The translations under genes and the position numbers were made by a program. Shown in pieces: positions 37,756 to 44,870 of a DNA stretch of 64,000 nt (its first letter is position 1; each line of letters opens with the position of its first letter). This stretch comes from Bacteroidales bacterium (GTDB lineage Bacteria; Bacteroidota; Bacteroidia; Bacteroidales; UBA932): NCBI GenBank assembly GCA_017556765.1, contig JAFYME010000066.1:1-64000 (forward strand). Direction: 5' to 3'. The notes beneath the pieces were generated by a model, which was not told where the DNA came from, searched no databases, and saw only the letters and a program-made list of their open reading frames with translations.

Positions 37756-37787
37756 TTTGGTATTTGGGGCAAAAATTTCTACATTTG
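37756..37787 (+). promoter_or_regulatory. promoter of the LytTR regulator gene
   Basis: TTTG (37756-37759), 20-base spacer, TACATTTG (37780-37787): full consensus match. ATG follows 23 bases later. Confidence 0.75.
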
Positions 37788-37810
37788 CGCTGACTAAAAC
37801 CTGAAAACAC

Positions 37811-38704
37811 ATGCATATCTACGATAAAATCCCGGGGTATCTTCTTGGGAAATACCAGCTTATCGGCACAGTCACCTTCTCGGTTCTGTTCGCCGTGGTT
37901 TTCCTTAACATATATATTCCGTTCTCTGAAACGGCATGGTTCGGACTAGGAGGTTCGATGATGTTCATCCATACCGTAGCCTTCATCGGCTTGGGCATCC
38001 TGCTGCTGATTCTGAGCCGCATCCTGATGTACAGAAGTAAAAAAATCTTCCAGATGACATACATCTCATATATCATCTGGTGCATGCTGGAGATCATGGC
38101 GATCGCCGGGCTTTATACAGCAATGACTCTGGACATTCCGCTGACGAATAACGAAACCCAGCTCGATATATTCGGGCGAGCTCTTCTTTATGCAGCAATC
38201 TCCCTCGGAATCCCTTACCTCATATCCGGAATGTATTTCGCAATCATCGACAAGAACAACACGATACGCCTGATGAATTTCGAGAATGTCGTGACAGATG
38301 AACCGGTGAAACCGGAAGCGTCAATGCAGAAGATCACATTGTTCGACAACAGCGGAGCACTAAAACTGTCCTTGAATCCGGACAGCCTTTACTACATAGA
38401 GTCTGACGACAACTACATAAAGGTCTGGTACACAGATAGTAAGGGAGAATTAAAGCAATACATGCTGAGATGCCGTCTGAAGACAGTTGAAGAAGGCTTC
38501 AAGGGAAGCGGACTGGTGAGATGCAACAGAAAATACATCGTCAATATCCACAAGGTCGCAACCCTCCGCAAGGAAAGCGAAGGCTACTTCCTCGATCTGG
38601 AAAACGAAGCCATCCCACCTCTCCCTGTAACAAAGACATACACCGATACGGTCCTGAGCTACTTCACGGAAGTACAGCCTCTCCTCGACCCGATCGAAGA
38701 ATAA
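37811..38704 (+). CDS. membrane-bound LytTR-type DNA-binding protein
   Basis: 297 residues. Four hydrophobic segments in the first 160 residues, a linker, and a C-terminal LytTR DNA-binding domain (about 185-290: SLYYIESDDNYIKVWY..., RCRLKTVEEGF, LVRCNRKYIVNIHKV). It has no response-regulator receiver domain, so it is a one-component regulator anchored in the inner membrane. Its divergent placement next to fabH suggests, but does not show, a link to lipid synthesis or membrane state. Transcription ends at the hairpin 38707-38739. Confidence 0.88.
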   Translation: MHIYDKIPGYLLGKYQLIGTVTFSVLFAVVFLNIYIPFSETAWFGLGGSMMFIHTVAFIGLGILLLILSRILMYRSKKIFQMTYISYIIWCMLEIMAIAGLYTAMTLDIPLTNNETQLDIFGRALLYAAISLGIPYLISGMYFAIIDKNNTIRLMNFENVVTDEPVKPEASMQKITLFDNSGALKLSLNPDSLYYIESDDNYIKVWYTDSKGELKQYMLRCRLKTVEEGFKGSGLVRCNRKYIVNIHKVATLRKESEGYFLDLENEAIPPLPVTKTYTDTVLSYFTEVQPLLDPIEE

Positions 38705-38706
38705 CA

Positions 38707-38739
38707 GAACCGGCCCCCAGAACATCTGGAGGCCGGTTT
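38707..38739. terminator. hairpin terminator between LytTR regulator and thioesterase genes
   Basis: Stem GAACCGGCC (38707-38715) / GGCCGGTTTC (38731-38740), extended inside by CCCAG/CTGGA pairing, between convergent genes. Confidence 0.7.
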
Positions 38740-38742
38740 CAT

Positions 38743-39219
38743 TTAGTCTTCAAGCTCACATCCGGTAAAGAAGAAGTCTGTTTCCGCCTTTTCCTTCGTG
38801 AAGCAGTAGTATGTCATTTCGCATGAGGAGCATACCTTGCCATCGTGGATGATCTCGGCCTCTATGAAGGCGAAATTGCGTTTCATCTCCTTGATGCGGC
38901 CGCGAACCTCGATCGTGACCTCAGGTCCTGTCGGAACCGGGTGACGATACTTCATAGTCAGGTTTGTGGTCATGCCCGCCGTCTGAAGCTTCCTGTTTAC
39001 GATCCAGCCTCCGAGCTCATCCATCAGCGTAGCCTGGATTCCCCCATGGAGGGTCTTCAGCCAGCCCTGATAATTGTCGCCTGAGTTCCATACGCAGACA
39101 AGATCGTCCCCGTCTTCATAAAACTCCATCTTGAGTCCGGCCGGATTGTCCGGACAGCACGCGAAACAGTTGTACCCCTGCTCCTGAAGTCCCAGATATG
39201 GATTTCTGATCTTTTTCAT
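38743..39219 (-). CDS. PaaI-type hot-dog thioesterase
   Basis: 158 residues with a single hot-dog domain. The active-site helix is TLHGGIQATLMDELGGW, in which HGG and the acidic residue are characteristic of the PaaI/YdiI group. Substrate likely an acyl-CoA, identity unknown. Its ATG overlaps the prfA stop codon by one base, so translation is probably coupled to prfA. Confidence 0.85.
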   Translation of the reverse strand: MKKIRNPYLGLQEQGYNCFACCPDNPAGLKMEFYEDGDDLVCVWNSGDNYQGWLKTLHGGIQATLMDELGGWIVNRKLQTAGMTTNLTMKYRHPVPTGPEVTIEVRGRIKEMKRNFAFIEAEIIHDGKVCSSCEMTYYCFTKEKAETDFFFTGCELED

Positions 39220-40301
39220 TACTCGGCAGCCTTGAGACGCTCGGCGTTCTCAGCGATCTGGAGCTGGTCGATCACGTCCTGGATCGCTCCGTCCATGAAG
39301 ACCGGAAGATTGTACATCGTGTAGTTGATGCGATGGTCGGTCACACGCGACTGAGGGTAGTTGTATGTACGGATCTTAGCAGAACGGTCACCGCCGGCAA
39401 CCATGGTCTTTCTCTTTGCTGAAATCTCAGCGAGATACTTCTCATACTCCATGTTGTAGAGACGCGTACGGAGCTCGGCAAGAGCCTTGTCGAAGTTCTT
39501 GAGCTGGGACTTCTCGTCCTGACACTGCACCACGAGGCCTGTAGGGATATGAGTAAGACGGATAGCCGAATATGTAGTGTTCACAGACTGACCGCCAGGA
39601 CCTGACGAACAGAATGTATCCTTACGGATATCGTTCATATTCAGCTCGATATCGAACTCATCAGCCTCAGGAAGCACTGCCACAGAAGCTGCAGACGTAT
39701 GTACACGGCCCTGTGTCTCTGTCTGAGGGACACGCTGTACACGGTGTACTCCTGACTCATACTTCAGGACACCATACACGCCGTCGCCCGATACCTTGCA
39801 CACGATTTCCTTGAAACCGCCCGCTGCACCCTCGGCCTGACTTGTGATCTCCATTCTCCAGCCTCTGGTCTCGATGAACTTAGAGTACATACGGAAGAGG
39901 TCGCCGGCAAAGATAGCCGCCTCGTCTCCACCTGAACCGCCACGGATCTCAAGGATAGCGTTCTTGCTATCCTGAGGGTCTGCCGGGATAAGGAGCAGCT
40001 TGATCTTCTCCTCCCACTCCGGAAGAGTAGGCTCGATCTCTGCAATCTCCTCCTTCGCCATCTCACGGAGGTCTTCATCCTTCTCTGTAGCAAGGATATC
40101 CTTTGCCATCTCGTAGTTCTCGAGAATCTTCTTGAACTCGTTTCCAGCCTCGATGATAGGAGTAAGCTCCTTGTACTCCTTGTTCAGCTGAACGAACTTC
40201 TTCATATCCGAAATCACCTCAGGATCAGCAAGCTGATTCTGAAGAGCCTCGTATTTCTCCTGAAGGCCCAATACCTTCTCCAATAATGAATTATCTGCCA
40301 T
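39219..40301 (-). CDS. prfA: peptide chain release factor 1
   Basis: 360 residues, the normal RF1 length with no programmed frameshift (unlike many prfB genes). The peptidyl-tRNA hydrolysis motif GGQ is in SSGPGGQSVNTTYSAIR; the RF1-type GVHRVQRVPQTETQGRVHTSAASVAVLPE and the C-terminal RSAKIRTYNYPQSRVTDHR are present. It reads UAA and UAG. Followed without a gap by the thioesterase gene. Confidence 0.97.
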   Translation of the reverse strand: MADNSLLEKVLGLQEKYEALQNQLADPEVISDMKKFVQLNKEYKELTPIIEAGNEFKKILENYEMAKDILATEKDEDLREMAKEEIAEIEPTLPEWEEKIKLLLIPADPQDSKNAILEIRGGSGGDEAAIFAGDLFRMYSKFIETRGWRMEITSQAEGAAGGFKEIVCKVSGDGVYGVLKYESGVHRVQRVPQTETQGRVHTSAASVAVLPEADEFDIELNMNDIRKDTFCSSGPGGQSVNTTYSAIRLTHIPTGLVVQCQDEKSQLKNFDKALAELRTRLYNMEYEKYLAEISAKRKTMVAGGDRSAKIRTYNYPQSRVTDHRINYTMYNLPVFMDGAIQDVIDQLQIAENAERLKAAE

Positions 40302-40328
40302 ATATAGTATATTTATCTTTCATTTATA

Positions 40329-40375
40329 GATCCCTCGACAAGCTCGGGATGACAATTGACCGCTCGGGATAACAA
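40329..40375 (-). repeat. dispersed hairpin repeat, copy 2 plus a partial copy
   Basis: Full element 40329-40355 with stem arms ATCCC/GGGAT and flanking GACAA, then a truncated second copy CGCTCGGGATAACAA at 40361-40375 that ends at the stop codon of the GNAT-like gene. Minus-strand reading starts GTCATCCCGAGC, in the direction of transcription. Confidence 0.75.
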
Positions 40376-41500
40376 TCAGCGGATGCGTTTTATCCAGCAG
40401 CGGCGTCGCATCCAGAGCTCATGCTCATATCGCGCCCATACATTCACCGCCGTATTTGTCTCTATCTGCGGATTTGCCAGAGCCCATTTCGCTCCGCAAT
40501 CCTTGTACTGCCTGGCCATCATGCTGTGGAACACCGCCGATATGCCAGTATTCTGCCACTTCGGCGCAGCTCCCTGTATCATCAGGTCCACATGTTCAAA
40601 ATCGTTCAGAGCCTTAAGCACATGATACCATCCGAACGGGAAGAGCCTTCCTTTTGCCTTCTGCATGGCCCTCGACACGCACGCAGTCGATATTCCGAAA
40701 GCAGCGACCTCGTCATCCTCGTCCATAAGCACGCAGCATAGTCTGCTGTCGAGCTGTCCCATGATCTGCTTCACTTCCTCCGCTATCTCCTCTTCGGTAA
40801 ACGGAACGAAGTTATAGACTATTCCGTCGAAGCTCTCATTATATGCCTTGAAGAACTTCGCGATGCTCTCCGGATCCTTCTTCAGCTTGTCGAAATCAGC
40901 CTTATGGACCTTATAGCGTCCCATCATCCTCTCAGCTATCGCCTCCATCTTCTCGTCCACGCCCTGATCCGCCGGCATCCTGTACTGTATCCAGTCGCAC
41001 TCCTTCTCGAAACCGAGCTTCTGCACTATGTCCACGTAGTATGGATAGTTGTACAGGCATGTGAACGGCGCAAGCTTGTCAAATCCCTCAACGAGCATTC
41101 CCTGACGGCCTAATGTATTGTAATACAGCGGCCCATGTATCTCGTCCATGCCCTCGCCTTTCGCCCATGACTCTGCAGCATCGAACAAAAGTTTCGCCAC
41201 ATCCATGTCATTTATCAGGTCGAACCAGCCGAAACGGGCACGCTTGGTTCCGTATTTTTCGTTGTATCTCGGATTGATCATGGCGCATATCCTGCCCACA
41301 ACTTTGCCCATCTCATCCTCTGCAAGCCACATCCTCCTCGTGCAGTACTTCAAGGAAGCGGCATGCATGAGTTCATGTTCCTGACCCTTGATCAAAGGAG
41401 GAACATACTGGTCGCAACCTTTATACAATTCAAACGGGAACTTGATGAACCTTCTCAAGTCCTTTTTCGTCTGAACTTCCCTTATGGTATATCGCGTCAT
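40376..41500 (-). CDS. GNAT-like N-acetyltransferase family protein (YghO-like)
   Basis: 374 residues from MTRYTIREVQTKKDL. The opening IKFPFELYKGCDQYVPPLIKGQ, the central EIHGPLYYNTLGRQGMLVEGFD and the C-terminal GAAPKWQNTGISAVFHSMM match a group of GNAT-fold proteins found in many Bacteroidetes. No acceptor substrate is known for the group. An in-frame TTG at 41521 would add seven residues but leaves almost no leader after the -7 element at 41536-41543. A dispersed repeat follows directly after its stop. Confidence 0.75.
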   Translation of the reverse strand: MTRYTIREVQTKKDLRRFIKFPFELYKGCDQYVPPLIKGQEHELMHAASLKYCTRRMWLAEDEMGKVVGRICAMINPRYNEKYGTKRARFGWFDLINDMDVAKLLFDAAESWAKGEGMDEIHGPLYYNTLGRQGMLVEGFDKLAPFTCLYNYPYYVDIVQKLGFEKECDWIQYRMPADQGVDEKMEAIAERMMGRYKVHKADFDKLKKDPESIAKFFKAYNESFDGIVYNFVPFTEEEIAEEVKQIMGQLDSRLCCVLMDEDDEVAAFGISTACVSRAMQKAKGRLFPFGWYHVLKALNDFEHVDLMIQGAAPKWQNTGISAVFHSMMARQYKDCGAKWALANPQIETNTAVNVWARYEHELWMRRRCWIKRIR

Positions 41501-41535
41501 CTTCAACGATTTATGTCCCAAGACACAACAACCTG

Positions 41536-41543
41536 CAAATATA
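41536..41543 (-). promoter_or_regulatory. putative -7 element of the GNAT-like gene
   Basis: Minus-strand TATATTTG, 35 bases before the chosen ATG. No -33 match. Confidence 0.45.
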
Positions 41544-41557
41544 GCAAAAACATTGGA

Positions 41558-42307
41558 TTATCCGATATCCTCGCCGTCCGCATGACCAGAATATGCAGCC
41601 ATCAGATGCTGCACAGCCGCCTGGGCACATACACAGCCGAACACAGCAGGTATGTACGATATGGTCCCGACCTGGGATTTCTTGTTCCTGTCTTCGCATG
41701 GAACTATCGATTCCCTGTCAGGAAGCTCCTCAGAGAAAACCACCTTGAACCCCTTCTTTATACCCATGTATCTCAAGCGCTTACGCACAATATATGCCAA
41801 CGGGCAGTTGAAGGATTTCGACACATCGGTCAAGCGTACCTTCGTAGCATCGAACTTGGCCCCCGCTCCCATCGAAGAGACAAGAGGGATGCCGTTATCC
41901 ATGCAGTATTTTATAAGATGAAGCTTCGGTGAAAGCGTGTCAATCGCATCTACAAGAAAGTCTATCTTGTACTCCCCCAATACTTCCCCGGCCTTTTCTG
42001 CCTCCAGATATTCCTTTATGACGACAAGGTCCAGCTGCGGGTTTATGTCCTTCAGACGGGCCTCCAGCACGTCACATTTAGGTTTTCCGACCGTCGAGTC
42101 CAAGGCCAGAAGCTGGCGGTTCTTGTTTGTCACGGACACATCGTCGCTGTCGAGAATTATGACATGGCCTATGCCGGCACGCACAATCATCTCTGCCGCA
42201 TATCCGCCTACGCCGCCGACACCGATGACGGCTACCGTCGAATTGCGAAAATGCTCGAGCATCTCCTCCCCGACCAGCATCCCCGTTCTTTCCTGCCAAT
42301 TTTCCAT
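41558..42307 (-). CDS. tcdA: tRNA threonylcarbamoyladenosine dehydratase (TcdA/CsdL)
   Basis: 249 residues of the ThiF/E1-like family. Nucleotide-binding GVGGVGGYAAEMIVRAGIG, DSDDVSVTNKNRQ, the DAIDTLSPKLHLIKYC segment and the TcdA-type SSMGAGAKFDATKVRLTDVSKS are all present. TcdA uses ATP to convert t6A37 to cyclic ct6A in ANN-decoding tRNAs. Lies between mazG and the GNAT-like gene. A dispersed repeat separates it from mazG. Confidence 0.93.
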   Translation of the reverse strand: MENWQERTGMLVGEEMLEHFRNSTVAVIGVGGVGGYAAEMIVRAGIGHVIILDSDDVSVTNKNRQLLALDSTVGKPKCDVLEARLKDINPQLDLVVIKEYLEAEKAGEVLGEYKIDFLVDAIDTLSPKLHLIKYCMDNGIPLVSSMGAGAKFDATKVRLTDVSKSFNCPLAYIVRKRLRYMGIKKGFKVVFSEELPDRESIVPCEDRNKKSQVGTISYIPAVFGCVCAQAAVQHLMAAYSGHADGEDIG

Positions 42308-42322
42308 TCAATTTCCATTTAG

Positions 42323-42350
42323 AGATCCTTCACTTCGTTCAGGATGACAG
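42323..42350 (-). repeat. dispersed hairpin repeat, copy 3
   Basis: Stem arms ATCCT/AGGAT, 11-base centre TCACTTCGTTC, flanking GACA. It begins one base after the mazG stop codon and ends 16 bases before the tcdA ATG. Confidence 0.8.
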
Positions 42351-42351
42351 A

Positions 42352-43170
42352 CTACAGTCCCTTTGCCTTTCCCTCATCCCAGATCGCATCCATCTCCGCA
42401 AGAGTCATGTCAGTAAGATTCCTGCCCTGACGGATCGTATGCTCCTCGAGGTATGTGAAACGTCTTCTGAACTTGGCGCATGTACGCTCCAGAGCGGTAT
42501 CAGGATTAAGGCCATAAAGCCTTGCTGCATTGACGGTTGCGAAAAGGAAATCTCCAAGCTCATCCTCCGCGCGGTCGTATGCGGCAGCTTTTTCCTCTTC
42601 ATTCTGAGCGGCACCCATTGCATCAAGTTCCGCCTGATACTCTCCAAGCTCCTCCTTGACCTTCTCCCACACGTCTTCCTTCTTCTCCCAATCGAAGCCG
42701 ACTCCACGGGCCTTGTCCTGCATACGGTAAGCCTTCAGAAGCGGAGGAAGTCCGTCAGGAACTCCCGAAAGCACACGCTTATTGCCGTCCTTCTCAGTAG
42801 TCTTGAGCATCTCCCACTGCTTGATGACGCTCTCGGCATCACCTACCTGAGCATCTGAGAACACATGAGGATGGCGATATATCAGCTTATCACAGAGGAA
42901 GTTGATAACGTCCACGATGTCAAAATTCTGTTTCTCCTCTCCGATCTTCGCATAAAAGATCACATGCAGAAGCACATCTCCGAGTTCCTTCGAAAGCTCA
43001 CGCTCCTCTCCCTTGAGGATCGCGTCGCTGAGTTCATAGACCTCTTCAATAGTCTGCGGACGCAGAGACTCGTTTGTCTGCTTCCTGTCCCATGGACATT
43101 TCTCTCTCAATTCATCAAGCACATCCAGAATTCTTCCGAACGCTTCCAACTTTTCTTCTCTTGTATGCAT
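42352..43170 (-). CDS. mazG: nucleoside triphosphate pyrophosphohydrolase MazG
   Basis: 272 residues. Two MazG-type segments; the first has the metal-binding WDRKQTNESLRPQTIEEVYEL and KELGDVLLHVIFYAKIGEE, the second EDELGDFLFATVNAARLYG. MazG hydrolyses NTPs and dNTPs to monophosphates and helps clear damaged nucleotides. Its leader appears to contain a dispersed repeat (43193-43220). Confidence 0.93.
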   Translation of the reverse strand: MHTREEKLEAFGRILDVLDELREKCPWDRKQTNESLRPQTIEEVYELSDAILKGEERELSKELGDVLLHVIFYAKIGEEKQNFDIVDVINFLCDKLIYRHPHVFSDAQVGDAESVIKQWEMLKTTEKDGNKRVLSGVPDGLPPLLKAYRMQDKARGVGFDWEKKEDVWEKVKEELGEYQAELDAMGAAQNEEEKAAAYDRAEDELGDFLFATVNAARLYGLNPDTALERTCAKFRRRFTYLEEHTIRQGRNLTDMTLAEMDAIWDEGKAKGL

Positions 43171-43192
43171 AATCTGTACTGTTTTTCTTGTA

Positions 43193-43220
43193 AAGATCCT
43201 TCGCTTCGCTCAGGATGACA
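43193..43220 (-). repeat. dispersed hairpin repeat, copy 4, in the mazG leader
   Basis: Stem arms ATCCT/AGGAT, 11-base centre TCGCTTCGCTC, flanking GACA. It lies 22 bases before the mazG ATG, between it and the -7 element at 43272-43279, so it would be in the 5' untranslated region. Two shorter echoes follow: CAGGATGA...CCGGAGAAT at 43234-43252 and CCCGATGACA at 43258-43267. Confidence 0.75.
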
Positions 43221-43271
43221 ACCGGAGAATTATCAGGATGATACCCGGAGAATTCTCCCGATGACATTATG

Positions 43272-43279
43272 CAAAGGTA
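43272..43279 (-). promoter_or_regulatory. putative -7 element of mazG
   Basis: Minus-strand TACCTTTG; the leader would be about 95 bases and contain the repeat at 43193-43220. Confidence 0.4.
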
Positions 43280-43299
43280 GCAATTCTGCAAAAAATAAC

Positions 43300-43307
43300 T
43301 ATCTTTG
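43300..43307 (+). promoter_or_regulatory. putative -7 element of the CoA-transferase gene
   Basis: TATCTTTG, 19 bases before the ATG at 43327. No -33 match; divergent from mazG. Confidence 0.5.
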
Positions 43308-43326
43308 ACAGGATAATCACATAATT

Positions 43327-44634
43327 ATGCGTAAAGAGATCACTTTCGTATCGGCTGACGAAGCCGTAAAGGTCGTAAAATCGGGCGACCATATTCATTT
43401 GAGCAGCGTTGCAAGCGCCCCACGCCTCCTCATCGAGGCACTTTGCAGAAGAGGTGAGGCAGGAGAGCTTCAGGATGTTCGCATCCACCATCTCCACACT
43501 GAGGGAGCCGCTCCATACACAGACCCTAAATTCAGCGGAATCTTCTTCCACCAGGCGTTCTTCGTCGGAGGAAACGTGCGCAAGAGCGTCCAGGCCGGAT
43601 ATTCGGACTACATCCCCGTATTCCTCAGCGAGACGCAGAAGCTGTACAGATGCGGAGCACTCCGCTGCGACGTCGCAATGATCCAGGTATGCCCGCCGGA
43701 CAAGCATGGATATGTATCTCTCGGAACGTCGGTAGACGCAACCCTCGCGGCCATAGAATGTGCAAAGACAGTCATCGCCGTAGTCAATCCTAACGTACCG
43801 CGCGCATGGGGTGACGCAATGATCCCTATGGACATGATCGACATCTTCGTGGAAGGAAACGAGCCTCTCGAGCCGGCTCATTTCAGCGACCCTAACGAAG
43901 TCGAAATCGCGATCGGAAAGCATTGCGCAGCCCTCATCGACGACGGTGCATGCCTCCAGATGGGCATCGGAGCGATCCCTAACGCAGTTCTCGCTCAGCT
44001 CGGAAACCACAAGAACCTCGGAGTACATACCGAGATGTTCGCAGACGGAGTCCTCGAGCTTGTAGAAAAAGGCATCATCAACGGTTCCAACAAGGTTACC
44101 GACAAAGGCAAGCTCGTATCGACATTCCTAATGGGTTCGCAGAAGGTATATGACTTCATCGACGACAACCCTATGGTAGCCATGATGGACGTAGGATACA
44201 CAAACGACCCATATGTGATTGCAAGAAATCCAAAGATGACAGCCATAAACTCCGCTGTACAGATCGATCTCACAGGTCAGGTTTGCGCTGACTCTATCGG
44301 AACACGTTTCCACTCAGGCGTCGGCGGTCAGGTAGACTTCATCTACGGAGCATCCCTCGCCCCTCAGGGCAAAGCCATCATAGCAATGCCGTCATGCACC
44401 AACAAGGGAGGCAGCAAGATCGCCCCTGTGATCATTGAAGGCGGTGGAGTCGTGACCACAAGACCTCATGTACATTATGTAGTGACCGAATACGGTGCCG
44501 TAGACCTCTATGGCAAATCAATGCAGGAAAGGGCGAAACTCCTCATCAGCATCGCCCACCCAGACCACCGCGAAGAGCTCGATCGCGCCGCCTTCGAACG
44601 CTTCGGTCCGCACTATCATATCGTGAACATCTAA
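43327..44634 (+). CDS. acetyl-CoA hydrolase/CoA-transferase family protein
   Basis: 435 residues, the length of the 4-hydroxybutyrate/acetate CoA-transferase group (PF02550 plus PF13336). Visible segments: GDHIHLSSVASAPRLLIEALCRR near the start, GIGAIPNAVLAQLGNHKNLGVHTEMFADG in the centre and the C-terminal FHSGVGGQVDFIYGA and VVTEYGAVDLYGKSMQERAKLLISIAHPDHREEL. It moves CoA between short-chain acids, fitting acetate, propionate or butyrate metabolism of an anaerobe. Monocistronic, ending at the hairpin 44658-44695. Confidence 0.92.
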   Translation: MRKEITFVSADEAVKVVKSGDHIHLSSVASAPRLLIEALCRRGEAGELQDVRIHHLHTEGAAPYTDPKFSGIFFHQAFFVGGNVRKSVQAGYSDYIPVFLSETQKLYRCGALRCDVAMIQVCPPDKHGYVSLGTSVDATLAAIECAKTVIAVVNPNVPRAWGDAMIPMDMIDIFVEGNEPLEPAHFSDPNEVEIAIGKHCAALIDDGACLQMGIGAIPNAVLAQLGNHKNLGVHTEMFADGVLELVEKGIINGSNKVTDKGKLVSTFLMGSQKVYDFIDDNPMVAMMDVGYTNDPYVIARNPKMTAINSAVQIDLTGQVCADSIGTRFHSGVGGQVDFIYGASLAPQGKAIIAMPSCTNKGGSKIAPVIIEGGGVVTTRPHVHYVVTEYGAVDLYGKSMQERAKLLISIAHPDHREELDRAAFERFGPHYHIVNI

Positions 44635-44657
44635 AATATTCACTGAATCCCATCGCC

Positions 44658-44705
44658 TGTTCCTTGACTGCATTAAAATGTGCAGTCAAGGAACAAGTCA
44701 TTTTT
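44658..44705 (+). terminator. terminator of the CoA-transferase gene
   Basis: Perfect 15-bp inverted repeat TGTTCCTTGACTGCA (44658-44672) / TGCAGTCAAGGAACA (44681-44695), 8-base loop, followed by TTTTT at 44700-44705. The gap after the stem is longer than usual. Confidence 0.65.
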
Positions 44706-44743
44706 ATAACTAACTAATATTCAACAATATATCATAAAAGCCC

Positions 44744-44756
44744 GTTCCTTGACTGC
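44744..44756 (+). repeat. third copy of the GTTCCTTGACTGC motif
   Basis: Exact 13-base repeat of the arm of the upstream hairpin (44659-44671). It is in inverted orientation to the second arm (44682-44694), with a 49-base AT-rich interval between them. Confidence 0.6.
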
Positions 44757-44812
44757 CAAAAATCACGCAGGTAAGGCACACTTTGAACGCCATTGCACCT
44801 ATACGACAGGCA

Positions 44813-44847
44813 CAAAAAAACTCCAAGGCATTGGAACGCCTTGGAGT
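44813..44847 (-). terminator. terminator of the salvage operon
   Basis: Perfect 10-bp stem ACTCCAAGGC (44820-44829) / GCCTTGGAGT (44838-44847) followed on the minus strand by seven T (complement of 44814-44820). It lies 23 bases after the stop of the DUF6515 gene. Confidence 0.85.
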
Positions 44848-44870
44848 CAGTATTGATTGTTTATGTAACT

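Larger units (their letters stand above)
37607..37810. other. divergent intergenic region fabH / LytTR regulator
   Basis: 204 bases holding a promoter for each side (37658-37665 minus; 37756-37787 plus). A region between about 37670 and 37755 has no recognised feature and would be the place for shared regulation. Confidence 0.5.

Noticed and set aside
39219..40301. RF2 with programmed frameshift
   Set aside because: The frame is continuous and the motifs are those of RF1.
44658..44756. Possible CRISPR repeats
   Set aside because: Only three short copies, one inverted, with unequal spacing and no cas genes.
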